A model generated the notes under the pieces. The model was not told the origin of the DNA. It did no database searches and saw nothing but the letters and a program-made list of their open reading frames with translations. Source: Ascaphus truei (taxonomy: Eukaryota > Chordata > Amphibia > Anura > Ascaphidae). From it: a DNA stretch of 64,000 nucleotides. Positions 57,001-63,798 of this stretch are shown here, one piece after another; the stretch's first letter is position 1; each line of letters begins with the position of its first letter. The position numbers were made by a program, and so were the translations under genes. Where the stretch lies: NCBI GenBank assembly GCA_036426205.1, contig CM071570.1:140449048-140513047 (forward strand), written 5' to 3'.

Positions 57001-60000
57001 CTGGCCTATTCCACAAGGCACCAAATTTGTTAACCTGCACTGTACTGTATGGGCTTAGTGTTAGAGACAATAACGCTAGTGAGTAATTGAAATAAATTTG
57101 TACTCACTCAGTTGGAAGTTATTTTTCTTAAACCGTCAGCGTGCTCCAGTCTTTTAAGATGTCCATATAGCCAAGGTGTATGAGACGATGCACAGGTATG
57201 GGAAGAAAAATGTTGTAGGTGGACTGCTCAAATCAGGTACAAAATAATCCTTTATTAGCGGCACATAAAAAAAAACAAGGAGATGGACTCCCTCTGAAGC
57301 GTTTCGGCGCTTTATCTCATCTCCCCGCTGTTTTTTATGTGCCGCTAATAAGATTTTTTTTGTACCTGATTTGAGCAGTCCAGGTACTACTTTTTTTCCC
57401 CCATGCTTGTGCATCGTCTCGTACACCTTGGCTATATAATACCAGCCAGAAACCGATTAAGAAATATCCCCTCCCTCGTATAGGCGAATGGGGCTTTTAG
57501 GAGAGAGAGTGCAAATTTAATGCTAAATTGAATTATTTGAATATGTTTAACTTTTAAATGACTATATTTCCCAGATATCTTAGGTGTATTAACAGTTATC
57601 TCCCCACATGGAGTATAGGTCTATCTATTTGAAGCTATACAAGTCAGTGGGACTCTCTTCTCTATGGCTATTCGGTCCGTGACTTTTCAGATCTCGAAAC
57701 TCACAACCACACCGAGTTGCTTAGCTAGAGCCAATTGTGTAATAAAATCTCAGTTATCGTATGGTTTAGACTAAAGTTGGGAAATATACCGCTAACATAG
57801 TAATACCGTGTTAATTAAAATGGACGGTAACACGATACTTGCCATTATTTATTACCGCAGTATTCCTGCCTGTCTGCAGTAGGCGTCACAGGGGTGCTTG
57901 TGTGAAGCTGCAGCATGTGAAAGTCTCTCACTGAGCTTCCTGACACGCTCCCCCTCACTCCCCTGGCCCCGTTTCTGGCAATTGTATGTTAGCAGGCAGA
58001 CCAATAGTGAGAGAGGCATGGGGGCGAATCTGGAAGCTCCATGACTGATGGGCTTTCTTATAGGACAGCTTCAAGGAACCCTACCCCTGATAATCTTACT
58101 CGGCTCCATTGCCTCTTAACCCCTTCCTTCCCTCATGACTTAACCTCCACCTCACCCAAGGCCCCTTAAATGTGTGCAGGAGAGGAAGCTAATGGTGTCA
58201 TGGTTTGCATGGACAAGAAGAGCCTTAGTGGGATTTTAGTTGATTTAGTCTAAAATAAAGTCATATTTTTTTTTCAAGTCGTTAAATTAAGATATACTAA
58301 AACTTAACTGCCTTTTTACATTTCTAAAAATTATATTTCTCAATAAATGACTTGGAACAATTTCTGAAGTATTAAGATTCTTTTTTTTTTCTATTACCGG
58401 CATAATCGTTAACCCTATAAATTACCTATCTTTACTGTTGAAAATGTTTCATTATATCGTCCAATCCTAGTTTGGACATTCAAAATGTACTTAATGAATA
58501 CAGTGAGATGCAAAACTTCACCCAGAAAATGCACTTTAATGAATATGCACCAATGTAGTTTCTCTTAATGTTTATTAAGTAATATTAAGTCACTGCTATT
58601 GTATCTTTTTTTAGTTAATGTTTGTTTAAGGTATTCCTTTTTTCATAACAATATTGTATAATGGAGGTTATCCATTGAACTGCACTGTCGCAGTTTAATG
58701 AATAACCACCAATGTATTTATATTGGTATGATGTATTATGTTGAATAAACGCAGTATTTTAAATTAACTACTTTATTGTTGATTTCAGAAATCTCCCATT
58801 GATTTACAAGCAGCCAACCTAGATGCGCTTTAATACTTTAATTATTGGCCAAGAGTTATACCACCAATTGTTCCTTGTCTTTGTTTTTCTTGCAGACTAT
58901 TTCTAAAACCGTCCCCTTTTAGTTTAGTACTAGCTGATATACCCGGCGTTGCCCGAGATGTAATGTTCCCCCTCTCTCCCCTCTCCCCTCTCTCTCCCCT
59001 CCCCCCTCTCTCTCCCCTCCCCCCTCTCTCTGTCCCCTCTCTGTCCCTCCATCTCTCCCCCTCACTCCCCTCCCCCCTCTCTCTCTTTCCCTGTCTCCCA
59101 ACTGTTTTTCCCCTGTTCACATCAATCCGTACCCCCCCAGCCTTTACAGCTTCCCCCCCCTTACAGCTTCATGCAGTGTGGGTGCGGCAGTGTGTGTGTG
59201 TGTGTCAGTCAGTGTATGTGTGTGTGTGCGTCAGTCAGTGTGTATGTACGCGTCAGTCAGTGTGTGTGTGTGGCAGTCAGTCTGGTGTTGCCACCCCTCT
59301 CTCTTGACTGTCCCCCACCCCGCAGAGGTGCGGAGGAAGGGCGACACGGGGAGGCTGTGTTTGTCCTGACTCTTCCCACTTCACCCCCCACCAACTGCGC
59401 GGAGCTGCTGATTGGGGGGGGCTTCTACCCGCTCGCAGGACCCCGGCCTGGCCCCACCGCTGGCTTCTTCCCCTTTCCCCTCCCTCCCCGGCGCTCCCGG
59501 TGGAGAAGAGCCGAGTGGGCGGGCGGAAGGTGGCGGCGTCGGCGTGAGTGCGGCGGCGTATCATCATGTGGCGGCCCGGAGTGCGGCGGGCCGGTGTGTG
59601 GCAGGGTGCTGAGTGTGTCGGGCCGGAGTGCGGCACAGGGGTGGTGAGTGCGGCACAGGGGTGAGCTGCGGGTGCTGGTGAGTGCGGTTCGGTCCAGAGG
59701 CGCACACGGTGTGAGTGTAGTATCACTGTCACGGCCTGTGTAGGCGTGGCCATGACGTCACCCCACCCCGCAGGCCAATGAGCTGTGGGGCACAAATACA
59801 CACACAAACATTTTTTCAGACTTATATATATAGATTCAATTATTCCTATTTAACATATTGTAGGTAGGGAAAATATACCCCATGGGGCATATTTCTATAA
59901 TTTCAGCAGTGCATATACAATGGGCAAGAAATGACCTTCAAGTTATAGCTTATACACGTGTAAGGATTTCCTTATTGATCAAAAAGACATAGTTAATGTG

Positions 60001-60223
60001 TACTTCTTAAGCTGTAATTTCATACTTCAGTGGTCCTAGTGAAAGATAAATGACCTCAATTATCTTTTCTAATCACTTTTTCTTGAGTGGTAGATTTATC
60101 TAGACATCCTATGTTTTGTAATTTTGACTGTATTTTTATTTTGTAGGTTACTTTTCACATTGAGCCATACAGAGAAAGAGATGACCGCAGCGTGCATGAC
60201 AATGTCATATACATTGTTGACAA
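36778..60223 (+). CDS. MANEA: MANEA, endo-alpha-1,2-mannosidase (5' coding half)
   Basis: MANEA is the Golgi GH99 enzyme that cuts Glc1-3Man disaccharide-to-tetrasaccharide units from N-glycans, a bypass for glucosidase trimming. Coding segments joined across introns are 36778-37300, 40011-40120 and 60147-60223, with GT/AG borders and matching phases (phase 1, then 0, then 2 at the open end). They give about 236 residues of an enzyme usually about 460 long. Residues 1-8 are basic, 9-27 form a membrane anchor (type II Golgi topology), then a stem, then the GH99 domain from about residue 98. The general acid/base and nucleophile lie in later exons outside the window. MANEAL is the alternative, but the anchor and stem fit MANEA better. 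Confidence 0.9.
37301..38144 (+). other. MANEA: MANEA intron, no element recognised
   Basis: AT-rich intronic DNA between the donor at 37301 and the Tc1 element that starts at 38145. No exon-like sequence. Confidence 0.6.
38145..39385 (-). mobile_element. Tc1-like transposon, copy 1
   Basis: 1241 bp with inverted ends (CAATTAGGGCCGGAAATAAT left; the reverse of CAGTTAGGTCCGGAAATAAT right) and TA on both sides. It lies in the first MANEA intron, antisense to the gene. It shares family with the copy at 48072-50350. The encoded transposase is broken. Confidence 0.93.
38180..39000 (-). pseudogene. Tc1 transposase pseudogene (DD34E family), copy 1
   Basis: Reading on the minus strand, the N-terminal helix-turn-helix region is disrupted by T-runs at 38877-38889 and 38949-38972 (poly-Lys if read). 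The frame 38423-38920 has GRPRKTT and the first catalytic residue in WTDETKINLY. About 23 residues after VKNTLQEVG are missing compared with copy 2, in frame. The second catalytic region (ENDPKHT-like) has slipped to another frame, and the third, SPDLNPIEHAFH, is at about 38200-38270. Confidence 0.88.
39386..40010 (+). other. MANEA: MANEA intron, no element recognised
   Basis: AT-rich DNA with T/G-rich runs (39665-39690, 39781-39830), ending in the acceptor CCCCTGTCTCATAG at 39997-40010. Confidence 0.6.
40011..40120 (+). CDS. MANEA: MANEA second coding exon
   Basis: 110 bases between acceptor AG (40009-40010) and donor GTGAGT (40121). With the last base of the previous exon it gives G, then VVSLSWYPQGMGDDNGEP and DDLVSTILDKAQKYGLK. 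This is a conserved GH99 barrel segment. The DDNGEPSDD part also resembles MANEAL, so paralogue assignment rests mainly on the first exon. Confidence 0.93.
40121..40580 (+). other. MANEA: MANEA intron, no element recognised
   Basis: Start of the 20-kb second intron. No coding sign; a few CpG-containing stretches precede the fold-back at 40581. Confidence 0.5.
40581..41114. mobile_element. Fold-back element, ~119-bp inverted arms
   Basis: The left arm 40581-40699 and right arm 40994-41114 are inverted copies with few changes; both contain CTGGAAGCTGGCATCCAATA or its complement. The 295-bp loop is G/C-rich with C-runs, and on the minus strand it has GTGGTGCGAAACCCCGGG near 40762-40780, a weak hammerhead-like GAAAC context. 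No coding capacity. Confidence 0.8.
41115..41527. other. Intronic DNA, possible hAT-like fragment
   Basis: 41274-41455 begins TAGAGATGGGTGAA, like the end of some hAT elements, and has several AAATCC words. No second end was found. Confidence 0.3.
41528..41650. repeat. (AT)n microsatellite
   Basis: An almost uninterrupted AT run of about 120 bp, into which MITE copy B is inserted; the run resumes at 41972-42012. Confidence 0.95.
41651..41971 (-). mobile_element. MITE copy B, TIR CAGGCATACCCCG
   Basis: It is the reverse orientation of the element at 11897-12240. Its right end CGGGGTATGCCTG is intact and followed by TA; the left end has lost several bases to the AT repeat. Internal similarity includes CTTTAAGTACA, the CGATGCATGTACTGTACTG part and AGACTCTA parts. 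Confidence 0.8.
41972..42289. other. AT repeat, then AATTCCGGGC inverted repeat
   Basis: TA repeats to about 42012. AAAATTCCGGGC near 42098-42109 and GCCCGGAATTTT near 42128-42139 form a small inverted repeat, flanked by another inverted pair GATTGG/CCAATC. Confidence 0.6.
42290..42850 (+). repeat. GT-rich minisatellite
   Basis: Irregular units of about 45-60 bp built from TGTGTGTTTTGTGGGTGTAG, then AGGGGGCTGCAG, then GT repeats. At least ten unit-like copies with length variation. The open frames it creates are low-complexity and not genes. Confidence 0.85.
42998..43090. repeat. 30-bp inverted repeat, 33-bp loop
   Basis: Arms 42998-43027 and 43061-43090 pair with three mismatches in 30. 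Both contain ACAGGGCATTACTG or its complement and end in TAATAATCCCC. A small inverted-repeat element is likely. Confidence 0.75.
43091..44385. other. Intronic DNA, no gene recognised
   Basis: Balanced-composition DNA without a recognisable repeat or frame. A minus-strand open frame at 43828-44046 has no recognisable domain. Confidence 0.4.
44386..44515. repeat. Short TTTACTAAGCAG inverted-end element
   Basis: CCATATTTACTAAGCAG at 44388-44404 and CTGCTTGGTAAATATTG near 44494-44510 are inverted. It belongs to the same family of ends as 18405-18640. Confidence 0.6.
44516..44979. other. Intronic DNA, no gene recognised
   Basis: AT-rich with no structure that I could support. Confidence 0.5.
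44980..45308. repeat. TTTACTAA-type repeat with GATTGTAAGCTC core, copy 2
   Basis: The ends, AGGCTCTATTTATTAC and TTAATAAATATGGCCCTT, are roughly inverted. The core, AGATTGTAAGCTCTTCAGAG to GTTGGCGCTATATAAAT (45040-45170), matches 56079-56212. It resembles the tail module of MIR/L2-like short elements; the class is unsure. Confidence 0.55.
45309..46370. other. Intronic DNA, no gene recognised
   Basis: AT-rich DNA with small CpG-containing stretch near 46055-46260 but no frame worth calling. A T-run lies at 45989-46005. Confidence 0.45.
46371..46780 (+). mobile_element. Probable Penelope-type terminal repeat with hammerhead relic
   Basis: It contains the hammerhead-like motif at 46510-46546 followed by GCTAAATAAAGTAC, a polyadenylation-like signal near 46575. 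No Penelope coding sequence is adjacent. The call is based on the motif and on similarity in layout to 52570-52960. Confidence 0.4.
46510..46546 (+). ncRNA. Degenerate hammerhead ribozyme motif
   Basis: TTGACAA (CTGATGA-like, three changes), then GCGCC pairing with GGCAC across GTTCTA (stem II), then GAAA and ACGCG. The layout is the short-stem-III hammerhead of Penelope-like elements. Core substitutions make activity unlikely. Confidence 0.45.
46915..47374. mobile_element. TTAA-flanked MITE, copy B
   Basis: TTAA lies at 46911-46914 and 47375-47378. The ends are perfect 15-bp inverted copies of AGCTGCAGTTCAAGC. The 460-bp interior matches 18816-19265 in reverse, including GTTCACTGCTAGATAGGGC or its complement. 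It looks like a piggyBac-type non-autonomous element. Confidence 0.85.
47375..47814. other. Intronic DNA, no gene recognised
   Basis: AT-rich; no feature supported. Confidence 0.5.
47815..48045 (+). repeat. CCCTAATACTAACG-containing repeat, copy 2
   Basis: A shorter, more diverged relative of 33770-34090 with the same order: GGTCGCTGCTGGCG-like head, CCTAATACTAATGC-type words, then ACTTATTGGTGAAATTGCCGG. It is in the same orientation. Confidence 0.55.
48525..50088 (+). pseudogene. Tc1 transposase pseudogene (DD34E family), copy 2
   Basis: The frame 48525-48962 carries the helix-turn-helix region and the first catalytic residue (WTDETKINLYQ). The LTR interrupts it at 48963. After the LTR, MDNDPKHT (second catalytic residue) and SPDLNPIEHSFH (third) are in the frame 49780-50088. 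Five residues between AKKW and PSQSPD are missing, so the D-to-E spacing is shorter than 34. It is therefore broken in at least two ways. Confidence 0.88.
48963..49600 (-). repeat. 638-bp solo LTR nested in Tc1, 5-bp target duplication
   Basis: AAAGC occurs at 48958-48962 and 49601-49605. On the minus strand the insert starts TGTGAGGATTCGGGGG and ends GGTGTAACA. Its end also has CCCACCTCAGTA and GGTCTGCGGGCA, both present in the last 60 bp of the sushi LTR. An inverted CCAAT box precedes TATATAG (near 49352) on the minus strand. It is thus a Tf1/sushi-related LTR left after recombination between two LTRs. Confidence 0.88.
50351..50689. other. Intronic DNA with single palindrome-arm copy
   Basis: 50478-50600 is a partial copy of one arm of the palindrome at 24606-24926 (GCAGCAAGGGATTCTGG and ATGCAAATGAGCACAC). 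It stands alone and leads into the Penelope remnant. Confidence 0.7.
50690..51886 (+). pseudogene. Penelope-like element RT and GIY-YIG endonuclease, decayed
   Basis: It starts within RT at FIDDIIMIWDG (50729-50760), the YxDD-type catalytic box. The RT thumb follows, with SQFSRLRSNCS, a YPKFVTKFNTSS block and ILNTHWKILQCDPHL. The C-terminal GIY-YIG nuclease has CRCGMQYIGRT (about 51596-51630), HRRNV, HSISRHF and a CKRESYWI end (51790-51820). Several stops break the RT part (for example near 50840 and 51112); the last 159 codons (51410-51886) are open. Penelope elements use this nuclease for target-primed insertion. The RT N-terminus is absent. Confidence 0.88.
51887..52577 (+). other. 3' untranslated part of the Penelope element
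   Basis: AT-rich DNA directly after the GIY-YIG stop and before the hammerhead motif. No gene seen. It is probably the element's 3' region. Confidence 0.55.
52571..52612 (+). ncRNA. Hammerhead ribozyme motif of the Penelope element, two core changes
   Basis: CTGACGA (52578-52584; one change from CTGATGA) is followed by a perfect stem II, GTTAC/GTAAC (52586-52590 and 52595-52599) across GCAT, then GGAAC (one change from GAAAC) and GCGT. It lies about 690 bp after the Penelope frame. Such short hammerheads are established in Penelope-like terminal repeats. Changes in two invariant core positions should reduce or abolish cleavage. Confidence 0.65.
52613..52989. other. Intronic DNA / element tail, no gene
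   Basis: Follows the hammerhead motif; a TGACGTCATC sits at 52631-52640. No frame recognised. The right boundary of the Penelope element is not clear. Confidence 0.4.
52990..53115. repeat. (TATC)n and 18-bp CTCGCTCGCTCTATAT repeat
   Basis: CTAT/ATCT runs from 53006 to 53060, then about three 18-bp units of CTCGCTCGCTCTATAT to 53112. Confidence 0.9.
53116..54681 (-). other. Intronic DNA with hammerhead relic; possibly Penelope-derived
   Basis: No coding frame. The hammerhead-like motif at 54311-54352 reads on the minus strand. Upstream of it the minus strand has ordinary AT-rich sequence. A Penelope terminal repeat is a reasonable guess, but its edges cannot be placed. Confidence 0.35.
54311..54352 (-). 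ncRNA. Hammerhead ribozyme motif, intact core words
   Basis: On the minus strand CTGATGA (54343-54349) and GAAAC (54317-54321) are both perfect. The 21 bases between contain a GAG/CTC inner pair, but the rest of stem II is weakly paired. It has the best core words of the set; pairing is the weak point. Confidence 0.5.
54682..55191. mobile_element. ~480-bp insertion with 16-bp direct repeats and 45-bp inverted repeat
   Basis: CATGTAAAAACAAGTA occurs at 54682-54697 and 55176-55191, a likely target duplication. Inside, 54821-54865 and 55132-55176 are a perfect 45-bp inverted repeat; the right arm reaches the end of the insert. A long, variable target duplication suits a retroelement (LINE or Penelope) more than a DNA transposon. 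No coding sequence. Confidence 0.7.
55192..56074. other. Intronic DNA, no gene recognised
   Basis: AT-rich with T/C-rich stretches. Open frames here have no recognisable domain. Confidence 0.5.
56075..56222. repeat. GATTGTAAGCTC...CACTACATAAATAA repeat module, copy 3
   Basis: 56079-56212 matches the core of 44980-45308 (AGATTGTAAGCTCTTTGGGGCAGG at the start) and the end of 18405-18640. The flanking inverted ends are absent, so only the module is here. Confidence 0.6.
56223..57164. other. Intronic DNA, no gene recognised
   Basis: AT-rich, no feature supported. Confidence 0.5.
57165..57437. mobile_element. Fold-back element with hammerhead-like loop
   Basis: Arms from 57165 and to 57437 are inverted copies of about 105 bp; both have GGTGTA(T/C)GAGACGATGCAC and GACTGCTCAAATCAGGTAC or complements. 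The minus strand of the loop (57299-57323) carries GAGATGA, GCGCC, GAAACGC, a degraded hammerhead-like set. It is laid out like 40581-41114. Confidence 0.75.
57438..57774. other. Intronic DNA, no gene recognised
   Basis: No feature supported. Confidence 0.5.
57775..58473. mobile_element. Possible hAT-type non-autonomous element
   Basis: CTAAAGTTGGGAAATATACCG at the left and the inverse of CTAGGATTGGACGATATAATG at the right are loosely inverted. TTTAGA and TTTGGA outside could be part of a decayed 8-bp duplication. The interior has repeated TATTACCG/CGGTAA words. Ends are too diverged to be sure. Confidence 0.4.
58474..58929. other. Intronic DNA, no gene recognised
   Basis: AT-rich; a short inverted pair near 58650-58715 based on TTATTCATTAAAC/GTTATCCATTGAAC words suggests one more tiny element. 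Confidence 0.45.
58930..59834 (-). mobile_element. Non-autonomous Helitron, copy 2
   Basis: On the minus strand it begins TCTATATATATAAG (from 59834, after an A) and ends TATATCAGCTAG (58930), before a T. The hairpin, here CGGGCAACGCCGGG, is at 58941-58954, as in copy 1. The pyrimidine tract (58962-59095) again lies beside the hairpin. The interior is CpG- and GTGTG-rich. It has no Rep/helicase. It sits in the second MANEA intron antisense to the gene. Confidence 0.85.
58962..59095. repeat. CCCCTCTCTCTC pyrimidine tract in Helitron 2
   Basis: Units of CCCCTCTCTCTCCCCTCCC-type sequence next to the Helitron 3' hairpin. Confidence 0.9.
59835..60146 (+). other. MANEA: End of MANEA second intron
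   Basis: AT-rich. It ends in a pyrimidine-rich stretch and acceptor TTTTGTAG at 60139-60146. Confidence 0.65.
60147..60223 (+). CDS. MANEA: MANEA third coding exon
   Basis: 77 bases between acceptor AG (60145-60146) and donor GTAAGT (60224). It encodes VTFHIEPYRERDDRSVHDN and VIYIVDK, the conserved FHIEPY strand of GH99 and the segment after it. It continues in phase 2 into an exon outside the window, which should hold the catalytic glutamates. Confidence 0.93.
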
Positions 60224-60479
60224 GTAAGTTTTTGTTGTTGTTTTTTTTTTCCCCCCACTCAATCATTATTTCCTGTTAAACCTGCATGGTGTCTGAATTT
60301 GCATGAATTAATTACCTTTTTGGTTTATTCACTGTCAAGTATATTTACATCTTTCTTTTCAGTGTGTAAATAATAATTACTAAAGCAGTTCCTTGTGGTA
60401 TAGACTATAAATATGAAAGCAGCAGACCTCTCTGATTGCAATTTTTTTTCTCTCATTTTACAAAATCTGCCCTTTCCTA

Positions 60480-60510
<31 letters not shown>

Positions 60511-60719
60511 TTGGTTTCCATTGAGGAGATAAAAGCATTTGAAATGTTATGTTTTTGGAAGGGTAAAATTGAGATTACCAGAATCTAAAGGTTACAGAAG
60601 CTAGACATCAAGAAAATCTTTATTTGTAACTCTTAAGAAAATTATATTTTCAGAAATCCGATATGTTGAGGGGGCAAGATCCTAACATTATAGAGGTTAG
60701 CATCATATAAACCACACTC
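60224..60719 (+). other. MANEA: MANEA third intron, no element recognised
   Basis: Starts at GTAAGTTTTTG. A poly-T run lies at 60479-60506. No exon seen in the rest of the window. Confidence 0.55.
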
Positions 60720-60777
60720 CCTCTCCCACACACTTTCTCCCTTACACTCACTCTCCCCTCCATCTCCCACTCTGTCT

Positions 60778-60813
<36 letters not shown>

Positions 60814-60985
60814 CCCCCTCTCACTTATACACACACACACACTCTCCCCCTCTCACTTATACACACACACCCACACACTCTCCCCCTCTCACTTATACAC
60901 ACACACCCACTCACACACATACACTTCCCCTCACACACACACAAACACTCTCCCCCTCTCACACAACCCCACCGACAGACACCCC
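60720..60985. repeat. (CA)n / CTCTCCCCCTCTCAC minisatellite
   Basis: About four to five units of 37-45 bp, each a CA run followed by CTCTCCCCCTCTCACTTATA, from 60780 to 60965. CT-rich precursor sequence precedes them. Confidence 0.9.
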
Positions 60986-61020
60986 CACCGACAGACACCC
61001 CCACTACAGAGTTAGTGTAA

Positions 61021-63798
61021 ATGTAGCGCAATAAAAATTCCCAGCCATAGATTTCTTTGTGGAAATGTGTTACCCAGCTCTAGGTTCCTTGAGATGTATT
61101 TTTAGAAAATATATACTCTTATGGGTCTATATTTATGCTAAAGGTTAGTTATGCCTTACCAATGATGGCGGGTAACTCTTGCAGTCAGCCATGAAAAATG
61201 CATGTGTGAAGTAGGCAATATACTGAGTAATACCACAGTGATAAAAACTGAAGGTAGCCGATATGTGACATGATTTATTACCACGGTATTACGTTACGTT
61301 GTGACGGCTTCCGGGGTCAAAGATGTGCCACTTTGAAGCTGTCACACGCTCCTCTCTCTACCTTCCTCCCTCTCTTACGGCTGTGCTTCTGTCTGCTTCA
61401 TAGCAGCTGTCGCGTGCGCTTATATTTAATTTTTCCAGCGACCGCATGTCACGAGGGACTAGAAGTTTTAACACCAAAATTATCCGGATCCTTTGATTGA
61501 GCAAAGCAAGATTTACAAAATATTATGAAAATACACTTACTGGGACGGGGTAAAATTAAATCCTCTACTTCCAGAACGAAATCTTTAGAAATAGAGTCTC
61601 TGAGCACAATCTCACAGGAGGGGGGATTGTGCATACACAAAGCCGCAAAAACTGTCTTTGGCTAGTGGCGCCGCTCGCAACCACTTTTTCTCCGCTGGGA
61701 CTGCTTGCTTCATTCTACCCTTGTAGAATTGGTTTGGAAGACCTTAGTTCTTACGAACTCTTGAAGCTGGATAGAAATCTTGGTTATGATGTTACAATTT
61801 TGTACCACACAATGAATCTAATCTCCCGATCGGTTGCAGGTATCTTTAAACAGTAGAAACCCCTATCTTTACACTCTGCAGCCAATCGCTGCGTGGGAAC
61901 TGAACAGCCCACCTATCCCCAGGTCTTGCCAGTAACGCCCAGCACGGGGCAGGGGCTTCATAGTATGCCAAGGGCATGCGCAAACTTTGCACCTCTGCCA
62001 CTTAGCATACCCGGCCAAACCCCTTCCCTGGTGCCGGGTAGTCTACTCCACCCAGACATCTGGACATCTGCTAGGATGCCAGCACTTATTTTTCCTCCGC
62101 CCCGCTAATACCTTTAACGGTCAGAACCTTTTTAACTGTACTTTTGCAGACATGCTGGAACCATGCCAGTGTGATACCTTACAAGTCCGGGATTAAATTT
62201 TGCATGATTCACTCACAGGAATGTCCTGCCATACGCCTTTTGATCACTGTACTTGTGAATCAAGTGTTTCCGCTGCTCCGCCCGCCTGAATGCAAACTCC
62301 TTTGCTCTTATAATATTAATACACTTAATAGAGGGGGACTTTCATTCATGATTTTTCATGAAGTTTATAAAAGTAAAATATAACCATCCGCAAGCACAAC
62401 AAAATTCAAAGCGCTAGGATGTTCCTAGCCAAAGTTAGCTTACCGCTTATGTGCTGTGTGTGAGGCTGCTGGAATTTAAAAACCTTTTTTCCTTTCTGCG
62501 GTCTGCAGGGAAACACTGTTGCAATACTCATAGTTGATACATAACTGTTGCAATACTTATACAGTTTTATACAGGATATTGATGTGGTCTCCTTATACCT
62601 AGCGGGACACACACACAGACATTTTTAATACATTTACAGTGTTGCAGCCATTACTGGGCTGCAGAGCTAATACTCTACACTTTAACTTAAACCCCGATAA
62701 CTCTCTTCACCTTATCCCTGGTGAGAGACGTACGGAACCCCTCACTGGATTCTGGGGTTTGGGCATATACTGGGACCTGTACTGTAGCCCAGTTCCCTGC
62801 CTGGTCTTACTGCCCCAGGCTGTGCTGAAGCAGGGAGATTTGGCGTTGAGCTGCAAACTGCTTTCTAGGGAGGATTTTATCTGGTGGTCTGTGTTCCTCA
62901 TCTTCTCAGGAATCTGGGGAGATTCCTGAGTGCATGTTTCTGGGTAACCCGCAACATTGGCCCCCTTCTACCCAAACACACCCTGACAACAGTTTACCGT
63001 AAAATCATCCCTGACTCTCACACCTTGCACATCTCAGCTGGTTAGCACTCCTGGAACAGTAAAAAAACACATATATCTTTATTACACCTGCAGTTACATA
63101 CCACAATTCTGTGGAAGAGCTGACACTGCCAATTCCCCAATATGGTTTAGGGCATTCAGCCGGGCATAATGCCTTTATTTACTGGCCTGGGCACCATCCA
63201 CCGTCACAACGCAGCCTGATGTCACCGTCGCCGGCACTATAAGCGTAGCCTTAGGGAGGAGGGGAGCATATGGCAGCTCCGTGAGACACTGTGTGCAGCA
63301 GCTGCAACGAAGCATACTGGTCTTCTCTCCCCAGACAGGCAAGGACTAGAGGGTCATAACGCGTGCACATTAATTCCTACCTCCTCTGGCAGTCTTTCTA
63401 ATCTAGGACCTCTTTCTGCCAATATAGTATGTACAGCTTTACTCATCTGGTATCCGTGTACTTAAGAAAATAAGTAGTTTTTTTTCCCTCCAAGCTATTT
63501 TCCTATATAAACATGTTAGATATATACTTGCATTATCATATATCAAGTGAGCCTTGGAAAATTTTAGCAGTATGTATGTTGCACTATGGATAGCAGCAGT
63601 CTTTCCGAATATTGACATGCATATTCGAATCGGCCCTTTAGATATTTTTTGGCACATCCTGCTTCAGTAGCCTTTTCAAACTAGGTGGATATTCAGAGCA
63701 TAGATATTTGATTTACCTGGATTAAGAGAGATGTGTTGATTTATAGAGCATATGTCTTCCCATGTAGAATCACTTAGTGTATGCACACCCTGCAGGCT
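61021..63798. other. No gene; possible LTR end on the minus strand
   Basis: No MANEA exon found. On the minus strand, AGAAGGGGGCCAA followed by TGTTGCGGGTTACCC (62949-62976) looks like a polypurine tract and LTR start, so 61450-62963 could be part of an LTR. I found no other end or coding sequence. 61255-61310 has TATTACCACGGTATT, similar to the hAT-like words at 57780-57850. Confidence 0.25.

Noticed and set aside
36778..60223. MANEAL rather than MANEA
   Set aside because: The second and third exons share residues with both paralogues, but the N-terminal anchor and the FGSPFGLGLLP stem match MANEA. Some doubt remains without the last exon.
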